Source: Sarcocystis neurona (Eukaryota; Apicomplexa; Conoidasida; Eucoccidiorida; Sarcocystidae). From it: DNA of 64,000 nucleotides. Under the pieces are notes generated by a model. That model was given only the letters and a program-made list of their open reading frames with translations, was not told the DNA's origin and made no database searches. Below, in pieces: positions 33,603 through 46,600 of this stretch; the stretch's first letter is position 1; each line of letters opens with the position of its first letter. The DNA is taken from the NCBI GenBank assembly GCA_000727475.1, contig KL647320.1, forward strand, positions 917,072-981,071, given 5' to 3'. A program made the translations under genes and the position numbers.

Positions 33603-35083
33603 ATATTTGGAGACACGGAGAGAGGAGTCTCGCAGAATTGTACAGAAAGGCGGAAATATGTATATGTATGTATGTACGCATACATACATACGTGCTCACG
33701 ACAAGGTCTAAGGATCTATATATGTAAATACTGATATATACGTCCACATACGAACCAAGTTACTCGTAGTATATATATATATACGTATATACGATGGAGA
33801 GATCGACTAAAAAATAGGTAGATGGGAAGATAAAAAGCTAGTTTGTTAAAAGCGTGACTCTAGCTACTTCTGCTTGCATCCGTGAGGAGACGTGCATACG
33901 TACATAGATAGACAGATGGAAAAAGAGACAGCAGTAGTAGTACAGAGGTAGGCAGAGGGATAGAAGTGACTACAAGATAGCTACGTACACGTCTGGAAAG
34001 GTGCTGTCAGCATGACCGTTGCTGCTCTCTCGGTTTATTCCTGCAATACCAAGGACTGCCTCCTACAAGTCTACATATATATATATATATACATGTACCC
34101 CTACATACCTATACTCTATATATATAGAACGAAGGGGAGCTACGTCCCTCTCCGCCTTTGCAGCGGGTCGTGTAGTACAGACAACTGCCGTTTCCTCCTT
34201 TTTGAACAAATGCATGAAGGCACCTATGTGTCTGCTTCGACGCCGCAGGGGAAGGCTGGATTCACAGAAATCCATGCAATGAAACAGATATATAAGCAGA
34301 ATGATACACACGTGAGCACATACGTATAGATAGACTGATATATACATATATATATATATATATGTACACACATACCGACGCAATTATAGATACGTATATC
34401 GTCCTTTTTAATGGCAACGAGTCAGCCAGTTTCTTCTGTAGGTGTACGCAGTATCTTGTGGCAGCAGCACATTGGTCCTCCGGAATTTTTGGTAAATAAA
34501 CGTGTATGCGCATAGCAACAAGTAAACGGGGGGTGTCACCTGGCTTACACGCATACGAAATATATGTATACATACAGATATATATATATATATATATATA
34601 CATACATTTGTGAAGACGTACAGACAGATACACAGATACACGCGCAGACGCAATGAATAGACGTAGACACACAAACATATGTGGAGAAATACACAGATAC
34701 ACTGACACGATATACACACAGATCGACAGCCATGTAGTAAACAGATGAAATTAGGAAATCTAGACACACAAGACAGACAATTCCACAGAACAATCACACA
34801 GGGAAACAGTCGATGCAATTAAAAGATGCAGACTCATACACGTTTGTACACAGGTAGACAGACACATTCACAAAAATACGCACAGGCTTAGACAGATATG
34901 CTGATAAACAGACGAGGAAGGAGAGACTAGACAGAGAAGTATATTTGTTTGCACATTTTTAAGACGAAGGGGCCTGAGGTTGCGCGGCCTCAGGTCAGTG
35001 GTCTGTCTAGCTCCGTGTCTTAGTCACTGCAGCTGCTGTCGGGAATTTCAAGGAACGGGGCGCCGCGGGGCGTAGCTGGCTGC

Positions 35084-36163
35084 TTAAGAATTTAGTCTCA
35101 CCTCTGCATCGCCAGCAGCCGTTTGCTGGGCGGAAGCAGCAACGACGCCAGGCAGAGCCCTGGGAGAAACGTCGTTGTGCTGCTGCTGCGCGTCTGTTGC
35201 TTCATCGCCCTCCTCGACTCTTGCCAAAAAGCGTTCTGGAGAACCTGAGGACTGGTCTGCGTAGACAGGCGAAGTATTGCAGGTTAGTTGTGCCGTGCTG
35301 TTCTTGGAAGTAGAGAGGACGCTGGTTGCCGCTGAAGCATTTCCGGAGCCGCTGTCTGCTGCTCCCGCTGCTGAGGAAGAGGAGGAGGACGACAAGGAAG
35401 AGGAGGGCGCTGCCGTATTGAAGGTGCTTCCCGATGCGGGCCGTCTTGTACCAGCTAATGCGTCACTTTCAGCAGCAGAAGTCGCCAGAGCTTTTGCTGC
35501 AGATGACGAGACACTCCCTGTAGTTGCCGCCCGCAGCCGCGAGTGCATACGAGTCACACCGTTGGCGAAGGAAAAGGCAGCACTACGCAGTCGTGTGAAT
35601 TTCCTCGAATTTCCTCTCGACCCTGCATCATTCGTGCTTCCCGCGTTTCCCGCTTTCGTCGCTGCTGCGGTAGACGACTCTGCGCTGGTTGCCGCCTCTG
35701 CGACTGCCGCCGCTTCTCCTCCTCCTGTTCTCAAGTTCGCTGCAACCGCTGGCCTTCCATTCAACCCTGCTGCTGCTGCTCTGTTGACTCCTCCTCCTTC
35801 TTCCGCCGCAGGCGTGACGTCCTGCACTGCACCCCCCGCCATTGCGAACGGCACTACAGGCAGGAAAGAATAGAGGACAATGCACGGCTGCCAGAGAAAG
35901 CAGCGTCGCTGCTTCCCTGCTGTAATAGTTCCAAGAGCCTAGCCTGCTACTAGCGCGCCAGGACATGCTTCTCGCAGCGCAGTTTGCGATCCGTCCTGGT
36001 CATACCAAAGGCACCTAAACGAGCTCCGGTAGTAGCACGAGAAGGAGCAATTTTCCTAAAGATTTCGCACACTGGGTTACCTGAAATGTTTTTGGAAGTC
36101 CACCCGGCATCGTGGGTCCACCAAAAAACTGCGCTGGACGTGTCAGCTTCGGAGGACCCAACT
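35084..36163 (-). CDS. Ser/Ala/Thr-rich protein, last two exons (5' incomplete)
   Basis: Two minus-strand exons join in phase 1. The first is 36163-36081, with a long C-rich pyrimidine tract then CTTTCAG as acceptor and donor CAG|GTAACC. The second is 35853-35084, with acceptor CTTTCCTGCCTGTAG and TAA at 35084-35086. The short exon encodes SSEADTSSAVFWWTHDAGW, an aromatic-rich segment that looks like folded protein. The long exon encodes about 256 residues dominated by Ala, Ser, Thr and Gly, with a run of Ser and a Gln repeat near the end. The antisense frame at 35277-35873 is nearly as long, but the splice sites fit only the minus strand. Upstream exons probably lie between 36.2 and 37.8 kb but were not resolved. 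Function unknown. Confidence 0.55.
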
Positions 36164-38973
36164 CTGAAAGGGGGGCGGGGGACGGGAAAAAGCAAATATG
36201 TAGAGTACCATCCTGCCGCGTTGTCGGTCAGCCACCGTGAATGACCACAGAAAACTGGTAACTACTCGCAAAAACAACTGCACACGCACACATTTAGACA
36301 AAATGTTAGGAGCTTAAGAGTGTATGTGCAGAGCCTGCGAGCCGTACACTCACGTATGTCCCGTGTTGTGACACCTGGCTAGGCACAGATTCCTGTTCTA
36401 GTGTACGCCCACATGGAGTGACTGAATTGTAAAGCAGATTTTCCCACGACACCGGCGCTGGACACCTGAGAGGTCGACTGTCGCAAGAAATACTGGAAAA
36501 GCTTATCCCGGATGGCTTAGAAGAGAATAGGAAGGGAATAATCTGGAGCTGAACGACGGTAGCATCCACGCTCCGTGTGAGGCGTCGAAGCTGCGAGGAA
36601 ACTAATGAATGTTGCCATCATACGGAGGAATAAATGTTGCTCGGCCGTCAGAGGCACAGAACGCAAGGATCTGGTGGTGAGCAACTGAAATCTGCAAAGA
36701 TCTGGAAGGCCGTCGTCACGCCTGTGCAGAGTGCCGGGGACTTTGTGAGAGGGTGCAGGTTCGGAGTAACGTTTGTAACGCCGGCGAAGCGGAGAACTCC
36801 ACACAGGCGTACACTCGATAAGCTCACCAGCTAGGCGCTCTGCCAGCTTCTCTGTGCCCCTTCTTTCTCAGCAGTCAGCCGATAATACGTGAACCCGTCA
36901 CGTTAGACAGGAAACGTGGGCACGCAAGACGGGAGAGATGACGAGAACTCCGCCAACGTCACGCCCGCATAATATAGAGATCAGCATCCCTTCCAAGAAT
37001 ACGGGGAGTCGATGCTCCGGTCCACGGCCGCCTCTGCAATGGTATACGTTGGCCCCTACGTCCTCCCTAGCAAAGCAAACAAACGTGGAACTCCTTTTGT
37101 CATTGCAACGGCCATTTCACTGGAGGAGTTTGACTACCAGAAAGGACGGGACGGCGGCGCCGAGCGCAGCAAACCAGTTTGCGACCACGTAGACGCTTTA
37201 CAAATACAACCAGACTCTTTCCGCGTTTAAGGCTTTAAATGTAACTAGCAATACGTGATCCGCATGGCTTCTGTCTTACGTTTGTGTTCGCCGCCCCGGT
37301 CGCGCGCCGCGGCTGCGCGGAGTGGCTTGTCGCAGCGAACACGGGGAGATCGTCCGATGGAGGTTTCTTTTCAGAGAGAGAGAGGACGTCCATACAGAGC
37401 ATATATAAATGTAAAGAACCACGGTGAGTAAGCGTTGAAACGACGAGCCTACACAAAAGCTGAAATAGCCGGGAAGTAAAAAGACAGCTTGAGTAGTAAG
37501 TAGTTCGCGACACCGTGCCACGAAGTCCAACGCTGAGCCGCCACAGTGGGACTCAGCGAGAGTCGCACGTGATATACTTAGCCCAAGAAATCGCACGCCA
37601 CGGTCACTGCTGCACGTCGCCACTACGTCATCAAACTTCAGTGAGAAGAAGGCTGCAGTAACGTTAGATTCCTCATTTACCCGGAAAACTTCGCGTTGCA
37701 CAATTCTATCTCGCCGTATATCCTTCACAACGGGCACCTCGAGCCAGGCTCGTGTACGAGGAGGCGGCGACGCGACCGCTTACAACAGGCGACTACGCGT
37801 TCTTCACGATCTTCCACAACAATGCATCAGAGGCCACGTATTGTCCTACTTATGTGTAGAAAATATATAGATACATTTGAACATCTTCACATATATTTGT
37901 TGTACACAAACATATGTGACGTAGAAACGTAACAGTTCACACGCGTACGTGGTAGACGTGTGGGATCTATGTCCTGTAGACCACGCGAAGTATAGTTTCA
38001 ATTTACCTGGGATAACCCTTTAAAGTTTTACGAACAATCTGGCCAAGGTGGAATTGTTTTTTGTCTGCGCACCGTGCTGAGGTCGTACACGTTGCCTCAC
38101 TCACGTCTACCAACGTAGAATTTCACGGAATTTTACCTGGTGTGCAGAAGTACGCAAGTATCCGGTATGGATGTAGTATGTGTATGTTACTGTGAAAATG
38201 GAGCTGTACGTATGGACTCCACAACAAATGTACACATCTGAGTGTATCCAAGTCTGCGTTCAGCGTCTAATAATATCGACAAAAGTGTGTATATGTAGAT
38301 ACATACACGTACATACGAATGGAATCCGCCCAGAATCCACATAATGTACCAAAATAGGGCTGGCTACGAAGAAAGCGGGGAGGTTCCACCATAATCGGTG
38401 GGTACAACTGTGCACGTGTCCAGGAGCATGGAAAGGGAAACGACGGTTCACTGCTATCAAAGGGACGACCTTATTTATGAACGGTACCTCGCGCGGAGCG
38501 AGTGTAACACTGTGCTTGAACAGCAGGTCCGTCCCCATAACCACGTGTATATGCGTATTAGGTGCGCAACGTATATTGCATATAGTGTGTAGGCGGATAG
38601 GTTGGTGTTCAACGTATAGTGCATATATATGTATATGTTAACCATATTTGCACAAGTATGTGTCTATATATCGGCTGCATTCCTGCAAAGGACACCTCTG
38701 ACGTCGTTTTCACTCGACACTGCTGTGGTCCCGAAGGACAACACGTGTGCCCTGCAACGCAAGATATAGCATTTTAAGCAGACCCATATACTGCACCGCG
38801 TACGCATACAGTATAAAAGTAAAAATACAGTGCCGATAAAAGCCCTTTTTCCCCCTCTCCACAGCCGGCACACGTATACAGACAGCAGCGCAGCTACATA
38901 CACGTACATATATATATATATATATGTATATGTCGACCGATATATGTAGATATATTTAGATATATGGTTTTTT

Positions 38974-39672
38974 GTGTTTCTGTGCGTACCTGTCAAAAAG
39001 TCTCCTTTCTCCTACTGGCACCCCACTAGTACATCATGGCTTGGGACGCTTGCAAACCCTACTTCTGATTTCAGAATGTGGAAAGAGCCTCGCAGTTTCC
39101 GATTGTGTTTCTTTGTTTCCATCCTTTGGACTACCCCCAAGAGTACTCAACAGGGCACAATTTACCACGTTTGTGAACCGCATCCTAGCCCACCTTTTTT
39201 CACAATAGGTGCTACCATGATTATTCAACAAAGCCCCACATTGTTACGCTTCAGTCATCTGTATAACGTAAGTTTTCCCTGTCTACCTTACCGACAATGG
39301 TTCTTTAGCAGATCCCCACGTTTTTACACCTTAATAATCTGTATGATCGGATCTCTACTGGTTTGCCTCTCCGTGTATGAAGGCCTCCAGCGTCTTGACA
39401 GGTCTCCTCATTGGACGCGTTTTTGTTTTCCTCTTTTTTCCGTCTCTGGATTTGTACAGATGACCTCTCTGTGTTTTTACGTATGGTGGCCTCTCTTCTC
39501 CCCAAGACCTCCGAAGCGTTGTGTTGGACCAGTGAGACTACGTAGAATCACTGTGCATTTTGGTACGCCTCCGGCGCTCTTCCCTCTACTCCCAACACCT
39601 GCCTTCGAGTACTCTGATTCTCGTCGAGAAAATGGTTTGCTCCACTCCGCGCAAGAAAAGGCTCTACATTAG
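38974..39672 (+). CDS. Orphan ORF, 232 codons, hydrophobic middle
   Basis: A plus-strand frame of 232 codons is open outside any repeat. The middle contains two hydrophobic stretches (around YTLIICMIGSLLVCLSVY and SLCFYVWWPLF), which might be membrane segments. The start codon lies within a pyrimidine-rich region, so a lower stop frequency could explain the length. No motif, family or splice site was recognised. It is listed only because its length exceeds simple chance expectation. Confidence 0.2.
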   Translation: MFLCVPVKKSPFSYWHPTSTSWLGTLANPTSDFRMWKEPRSFRLCFFVSILWTTPKSTQQGTIYHVCEPHPSPPFFTIGATMIIQQSPTLLRFSHLYNVSFPCLPYRQWFFSRSPRFYTLIICMIGSLLVCLSVYEGLQRLDRSPHWTRFCFPLFSVSGFVQMTSLCFYVWWPLFSPRPPKRCVGPVRLRRITVHFGTPPALFPLLPTPAFEYSDSRRENGLLHSAQEKALH

Positions 39673-42600
39673 TATACGTGTACACAATGAATAACGACAT
39701 GAACGCCTAAAAGTAGCTATTAAGCTGTGTATGTATATAAACGTATTTCCTCTGCTCGGGTGTTTTCGTTCTTTTGCATGTGTTCACGAGAATTTTTTCC
39801 CCTCTTGCCTGCACCAGAAGTAGCCAGTCGATTTCTTTGAGTCTGACACACGACGTCACAAGTCATCACACAGGAGAAAACCAGAGCAGCTTCTGCAAGT
39901 GGCCACGCGTATGCCCGCCGTATATGGGACACATTTTTTTGTGTAACATACACTCCTGCTTACATACATATATATATATATATATATATAAAGAGAGAGA
40001 CACAGGGACACATGCGTCCGGATGTACACAACGGAGAAGTAGAGGGAAGGAAAGCGTTTCTTAAGGCGGTGCTGTTTATGGCAGACACACTCACAGTGTG
40101 TTGACATCATCTTCTCGACAGAAGTAATACGCTGAATACTACTTCACACGTAATGTCGGCATACTCATATGAAGATCGAAGCGCAGGTGTGGTCAGTGGA
40201 AACGTAATTAAATCCGTAAACCCGTACAAGTGTATCGAGTCTTCTGCACCGCTTTGCTCTTTCATATGCAACTGTACTGACCGAGGCATTGTTTCATCTT
40301 GCTTTACCCTCCTCTCCTCACAATGTAGCGACTATCGTTTATGGGTACTACGGCGAACGAAGAGGTTCGCACAGAAGGACAAAGTGCTACGTGTATCACC
40401 GCAGTAGGGGGTTCGAGTAGTACATCAGTACGCATTTAAGTAGATTGCTTTACGTTGACAATGTATGATATGCACATAATACAGTGATTATTTACATATA
40501 TATAAATGTTCTTGTGGACATACACGCCTGCGGGACACGGTAGGGAAAATCTTTTTCCCCGGTTCTGGTCAATGTAGAGCATGTCTTCCATACAGAAGGG
40601 CACGTGCACTGCAAGGCGTAAAGCAAGCACACATACAGAGGTACACTCGTATGCCCCTTTTTCTACTTTATTGTATGTGTAAATGTACATATTGTGGAGT
40701 ATACGGTGTCACATTGTCGTCCTTCGTAGCTACTACCAAACCATGGATGACTACGCGTTTTTGTACAATTTTCATGAAGACGCCCCATCGTATAAACACG
40801 TGTGCGTACGTGTGCACTGTCCATATATGTTTACAAACACACATGTGTATACATATAAATATATACGAACACACAACGCATATACGTATGTGTTGTGCGG
40901 GTACAGGAATAACCGTATCTGACCGAGTGCGCGATACTCTGTTTATGTATTTACATCCATACATGTACAGGAGTAAGTCTGTCTGGGAGAATGAGTGACA
41001 GTACACCCTGAGGTGCGTATAACTATCGGTAGACGCCAAAATGTGTTACTGGGTTTGTCCACCTCTGTGATTGCGCACGTGTAGAGACAGACTCCTGGAG
41101 ATTCGGGGGGGCCGTCTATACAAATGAGCAGTAAGTTAATTTCTGTACGTGCAGTCATGTGCAGCCTTCCTGGTGCGCGCAGCTGAGCCGATGTGCGTAC
41201 TGCTCTCTTCTTCACGACGTCTCGCTTCAGTATCAACAGAAAAATTGCACACGCAGTGCTTCACCGGAGGACTATTAGCTCGCTTGCTGACATCAGATCT
41301 ACCCCCTGTGAGTTTTTCTCGAAAATTTCTGTCCCGCATCTTTACCCCTTACAACGCATCTTGTGTCTCTGCCTCGAGCCTGTCTGTTTCGTGTGTCAGG
41401 AGCTTCCTCTTTTCCGTCAGGTCACCTGTTTCGCGCGGTGTATTATAGGCGCGTTCCTACGTGCTTGGTGTTTGACTTTCTCCTCTCCACTCTTGACAGA
41501 ACCTTCTTGACGGCACTCCTCTCTTCGTTTTCCGGGTTTTCTCCCCGCGGATCGGATAAACGGCAACATTTCTCCCCGCGCCCTTCCTCTTTCCTTCGTG
41601 ACTACATAAGAAGTGCATGTTACTACTGCTTCAATGTGCGCTTGCACGCATGCGGTCCTTACCACGGCGCATCACGGCACAATTTCCCTCAATTTCTTGG
41701 TTCACAACATCTTTGGATGTCTCGAGTGTGCCTACGGGGTTTCGTCTGCTTCCCCTTCGACAGCATTGATGTCACCTCCGTATGTTATTACGTATTTCCG
41801 GCCGAATAAAAAGGAACCCTGTTTTTTCGTAGTCTTCTTCCATATCTTCCTGCTCTCCTTCTTCATTAATCGCCCTGAGCAACAGGAAGGAGGACCCCTG
41901 GACGTGTTGTAGTCATTTGTTCTTGTCTGCCAAATTATAACTTGTTTGGAACACGGATACCGCCCAACCTCATCGACGCTACGCATGCGTAAATATGTCA
42001 AGTGTGCCCGCCGCAGTTCACAAAATTGCAAAAAGTGCATTTTCCATTCGTCCGTCTGCACCACATTCCCTACTGCTGTACTACTAATTTGCTTTCTTCC
42101 ATGTATTAAATTGCGAGTGTTCCCCTCACCACCGACGCAGTCGCCAAATGTATCTGACCGCATTCTGTTTTCCCTGCCGCTAGTCTTTACTTCCACCGTT
42201 GGTTTTCGTGCATTTTCTTCTGTTTCTTCTCCGTTTTTCACGTGGTTTCACGTGTCAGTTCGCCAGCTGTCCCTCTATTACCCACTATGTCGTCGAAAAA
42301 TGGCGCACCTTCGGCGGAGGAAAGTCTTCCTTCGGCTTCCTTCTTGGCTTTCAGCTGTCCCGCCTGCCGCCACTACAGCGGTGTCGATTAGGTGGCGTGA
42401 TCTCGCTGCAGGTCCTTTTCACTCGAATTCAATTAACTGCCTCTGTCGCCGGATGTGTGTACTTAGTGGAAAATAAATTTTTGTGGTTGAGAGAAAATGT
42501 CTTTGGTGCTAGTGGACCTACAGCTACCTCAAAATCAGCCCTGTGTGTATTACTTCTGCCATTTCACATACTGCTACTACGTGCTGATACGGGTATTTGC

Positions 42601-42804
42601 GTGGCTGTCAGTTCTGCCTTGAACCCGGACCAAAGGCAATTATCTGTTTGTTTCTCCTTTTGCCATCTAAAAAGTATACCGGAAGGTGCTTCACTACTTC
42701 AGCAGCTCGAGCTCGACATTACTGATTCATTATTTAAAAGAAATGTTTTTCTGCGAAACATTCCTGCGATGTTTTGCAGTCGTATACATACGGATAAGCC
42801 GATT

Positions 42805-43025
42805 TATATATAATATATAAATATGTATATATATATAAGTAACTCTCTACGTACCCATAAATAAGCGTCGATATATGTTGTATATACATATATGTATATA
42901 TATATATATATATGTATCCGTGTGGACAAGTCTATACGCATATGAAGAGGAAAGCCTACATGTGTACGTCGGTAAGCCAGTGTACATATATATATATATA
43001 TATAGATAGATAGATAGATAGATAA
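42805..43025. repeat. TATA runs ending in a GATA tetranucleotide run
   Basis: TATATA runs lie at about 42808-42838, 42885-42915 and 42985-43003. They are followed by (GATA)5-type repeats to about 43025, in the spacer upstream of the TAF7 gene. Confidence 0.8.
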
Positions 43026-43610
43026 ATAGAGAAGTAAGGCTGCCTAAATACAAATATGTGTCCACTTGTGTAGGGTGTGTCTGTTTATGTGTGAGAGAGA
43101 ACTGCGTAATGATTTGCGCCCGCGGAGGAGAGTGTCCGTCTATGTTGCGTATCGAGGTCCTTTGTACGTGTGTGCGGGGACTTGCATATGTAGTAGTCAC
43201 ACAGAGATTGAGTCGTATAGAAGGAAAGGTGAATTTTTTAATGTGGAACTCTGCGTTCTATTCCGCTGCGTCTGTGTGGCAATTTGCTGGGTCCCCCTCT
43301 TTTTTCTCCCTTCGCTTCGCCTCTCCTCTTCTCTGTTGTGTGTGCCGGTTTCCCTCTTCGCTTCCTTCTCTTTCTGCTGCTGCTGCTGCCTCTACTTCTT
43401 CCACCCTCGTCACTTTGCTGTGCTCCCGCCGGCGGGTCTTTTCTGCGCTGCGCGTCTTCGACTTCGTTCTGGTGTCTGCGTTCCCCGTCTCTTCCTTGTC
43501 TGCCTTCTGTCGTTCTCTCCGTTTGTGTCGTCCATCTCTTCTTCGAGTTTCTTCTTGTTGCTTCTTTGGATCAATTTTCTCCTGTCAATCTTCTCACCTT
43601 CCTCTGCACC

Positions 43611-46600
43611 ATGAGTTACCCACCCCACGCTTATCGAAAGGGTGAAGATGCGATCGGCGGTGCTCCTGCTGCCGCTGCAGTGTACGGCGCGACGGCGCCG
43701 CAGCCCTCTGCGGAAGCAGCAGCAGCAGCAGCACTGCAGGCGTCGCTGTATCCTACGATCGGCGGGACTCTTTTCACCGACCCTAGCACCGCCCGCAGCT
43801 CCTTCGCCCCGTTTTCGAATCTCCTCCCAGCTGCAGGCAGCAGCACTGGCAGCGGCCCAACTTCTTTCGATGTGGCAGAAGCAGCAGCAGCGACAGGACC
43901 TGCAGCAGAAGCCGCAACATCTGTCACTTCGGCAGCCAGCCCCGGCTACGTTCTCCCTCCGTCCGCACCTGCAGCAGAGACAGGACCAGCAGCACCACCA
44001 GACGTCGCCAATTCTTTTTCTGCTGGTGTAACGCCTGCTGCTGCTGCAGCGTCGCCTCCCCATGCGGCAGGAGACACCGCAGACGCGGCTGCAGCCGCGG
44101 GGCCGTCCTCCTCACAGTACTACTATGCCGACGCCGCCCTGCAGCAGCAGCAGCAACAGCAGCTTCTGCTGCAGCAGCAGCTCTTCCCGGCGCAGCAACA
44201 GCAATTGCAGTACCACTACATGCAACAGCCGACCCCACAAAACAACCCTGTGCTGTGGGATTTCAACCACGCCGCCAACGCTGCTGGCCATGGCATGCAG
44301 CAGCCGGTTCTCCCCTTTTCCGCAGAAGGTGAGCACTCCCAGCACACGCTCTTCCTCCCGTTGCTGCTGCGCGCCTTTCTCAAACGGCTGCCGCTGTTGC
44401 TGCTGCGCCTTTTCTGCTGTGGCGGCCGGTCGGTCTCCTGCTGCTTGCTGTGATACGACCACCTCACCTGCGACACCTCTCCCTCCTCCTGTGGTTGCCG
44501 TTGCTGGCGCCGCCCCCCCGCTGCTGCTGCTGTTAGTGCTGCGGTGGTCTTGTTGCTGCCGGTGCTGCTGGTATGCCGTCGTCGCTGCTGTAGCGGGGAC
44601 GCTGCAGACCTTACGTTCTGCCGGTGTGTTGCTGCTGCGGCTGCTCTGCTGTTGGCGTCTTTTTCTCTGTTGCTGTTGCTCGTGCTGCTGCGTCGCTGCT
44701 GCTGTTGCGATTGATGGTGCTGCTGCTCCTTCTCCTCCGTCTTCTCGTGCAGGGGGTCTGGCGGAAGAAAACAGCAGCGTTGCAGGGGGAGGTGGAAGGA
44801 GTCTTGCGGCTGCGGGCTCGCGTGGTCGCAGCAGTCGCTCTGTTGTCGGGACGGCTGCGCCGGTCGGTTCTTCGCCTCCTGCAGCTGCTGCTCCTCCTCC
44901 TCCTGCTACCGCAGCGTATCCCAGCCTTCAGTGGCATGCGTACGCAGAGCAGCCGCAGCAGCAGCTCGTGGAAGGCGCTTACCTCGCAGCAGCAGGAACA
45001 GCACTGGGGGCACGGCCGCTGCTGTCTACCCACCTACAGCAGCAGCAGCCAGGTGGAATAGAAGGAAAAGGAGAAGCCACTGCTACTGCTGCTGGGCAGT
45101 TCCCCTCATCTGCTGCTGCAGCAGAGGCGCAGCAACGTGGCCGACGCGAGCTCGCACGCAGGTCAGTCTTTTCGCGGGCCTCCTCTGTGACTATCGCAGA
45201 CTGATCACTATGCCGCATTCTCCTCTATACAGTGTGTGTTTGTTCCTCTCCATATATGTGTGTATATATATATATATATTTCCATACGTTGCTAGTACTT
45301 GCATATACGCACACGTACGCCCTTTTCGTACACGTCTACACACATATAAATACCCGTGCGTACGTCTTCCTGTAGTAAAGGAGTGTAGATGTTCATATGA
45401 GAAGTTTCATTTGTCCGTCAAGATTCATTCATAAAAAGAAATAAAGACAGACAGACAGATCACGTGGTTCAACTTCCTGATGCGCGTCCACGAGCAGCCT
45501 TTCGTATGTCCCTTTCTACAAATGTGTCTGCATCTATGCATGTGTACATATATGTATGTATACGTATATACATACGTTCATATATGTATCAGATCAATAT
45601 ATCGCTAGAAATTCTATCCTCTTGCTGTGCACGCTTCAGCTGCATATACATATATGTGTGGCTGCACAAATGTATGTACGCAGGCCTGTAGGCGTAGACA
45701 CTACACATATACATGTTCATATGAAGGCGTGTCGTCGCTTTAGCTGCATTACACATGGACGTACGTATACATATATATATGACGGCATGTACGGCTGTCG
45801 CCATAGTATCTGCACATATACATATATATATCGCCAGTGGCTATGGATATTGTAGACACGTGTGCGCTCCGTTTCTGCGGGCATGCGTTTGTATGTGTTC
45901 GCGCGTCTGCGTGTCTGTGCGGCAGCACACTTCTTGTGAAGTGGCCCTTTTGAGAAGAAGTTGACTTTCCGCCATCCCATCGACGTGTCTTGCCGACGTG
46001 CTGCTGCTGCAGCTGTGCTGTCCCCGTTTTTTGCCGGAGCTGCGCGCGGGCGCGGGAACGCTGCGGGTCGGTCGACGTGGCTCGGCCTTCGGGTGTCTGT
46101 ACACCGCGTTGCAGCGCAGTGTCTCTTCTCCTGTGGTGCTGCTGCCCCTGCGACTCCTCTCTGCGTCGTCTGTCTTCGGGGCATGTCTTCCTTTTCCCGG
46201 TGTGTCTCTTGCAGGCCGTGATATCCCCCGCAGCACACCGCTGCTGCTGCTGCTGTCGCTTCTTCTTCTGTCCTCTCATTGCCTCGCGTACGTTCGTGTG
46301 TGTGCGTATATGTGTCAGTTGCGCAGTCCTCTTCTTCATCGAATATGCGCACCTCCTTCACAAAAAAGTGCCCTTTCATCTTTGTGCGACCCTACCTCTG
46401 GACATTTCTATATGTGTATGTGTGTGTGTTTCTCTATCTGTCTCCCCGTCTCTATATATACGTATACGTGCATGTTTCCGGTGACTATTTGTATATGTGT
46501 GTGTGTGTATGTGTCTCTGTCTTTGCATCAGTCTCTCTCTCTATACATATATATATGTGTGTGGGGTATGTGTGTGTGTGTGTGTCTCTCGATGTATGCA

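Larger units (their letters stand above)
30976..35083. other. Spacer with purine-rich, pyrimidine-rich and microsatellite tracts
   Basis: There is a GA-rich block at 31150-31610, a second one at 32125-32235, a CT-rich block at 32770-32960, GTAT repeats near 33525-33600, and many TATATA runs. Frames crossing these read as Arg/Glu/Lys, Ser/Phe/Leu or Tyr/Val/Cys and are not credible genes. One or two unrecognised exons may exist, since CT-rich tracts mark sense-strand introns elsewhere in the window. Confidence 0.5.
36164..43610. other. Gene-poor stretch with orphan ORFs before TAF7
   Basis: Candidate pieces without confirmed splice context are a minus-strand frame at about 37737-37500 (includes RRDRIVQREVFRVNEESNV), a plus-strand frame at 37012-37230 (includes FVIATAISLEEFDYQKGRD), the 232-codon plus frame at 38974-39672, and overlapping antisense frames at 41732-42241 (-) and 42199-42813 (+). 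TATA microsatellites occur near 38910, 39965 and 42810-43025. Positions 43200-43600 are CT-rich and probably the leader region of the TAF7 gene. Confidence 0.4.

Noticed and set aside
35277..35873. Plus-strand ORF of 198 codons opposite the Ser/Ala-rich exon
   Set aside because: Acceptor, donor and phase fit the minus strand only. The plus frame has no supporting splice site.
5105..40420. tRNA T-loop-like GTTCGA sequences (for example near 5108, 6986, 11553 and 40410)
   Set aside because: None is flanked by a pairing T stem plus the other arms of a tRNA cloverleaf.
43410..45033. Minus-strand ORFs of 98-217 codons opposite TAF7 exons 1-2
   Set aside because: They are Arg/Cys/Ser-rich complements of CAG/GCA-repeat codons and have no splice support.
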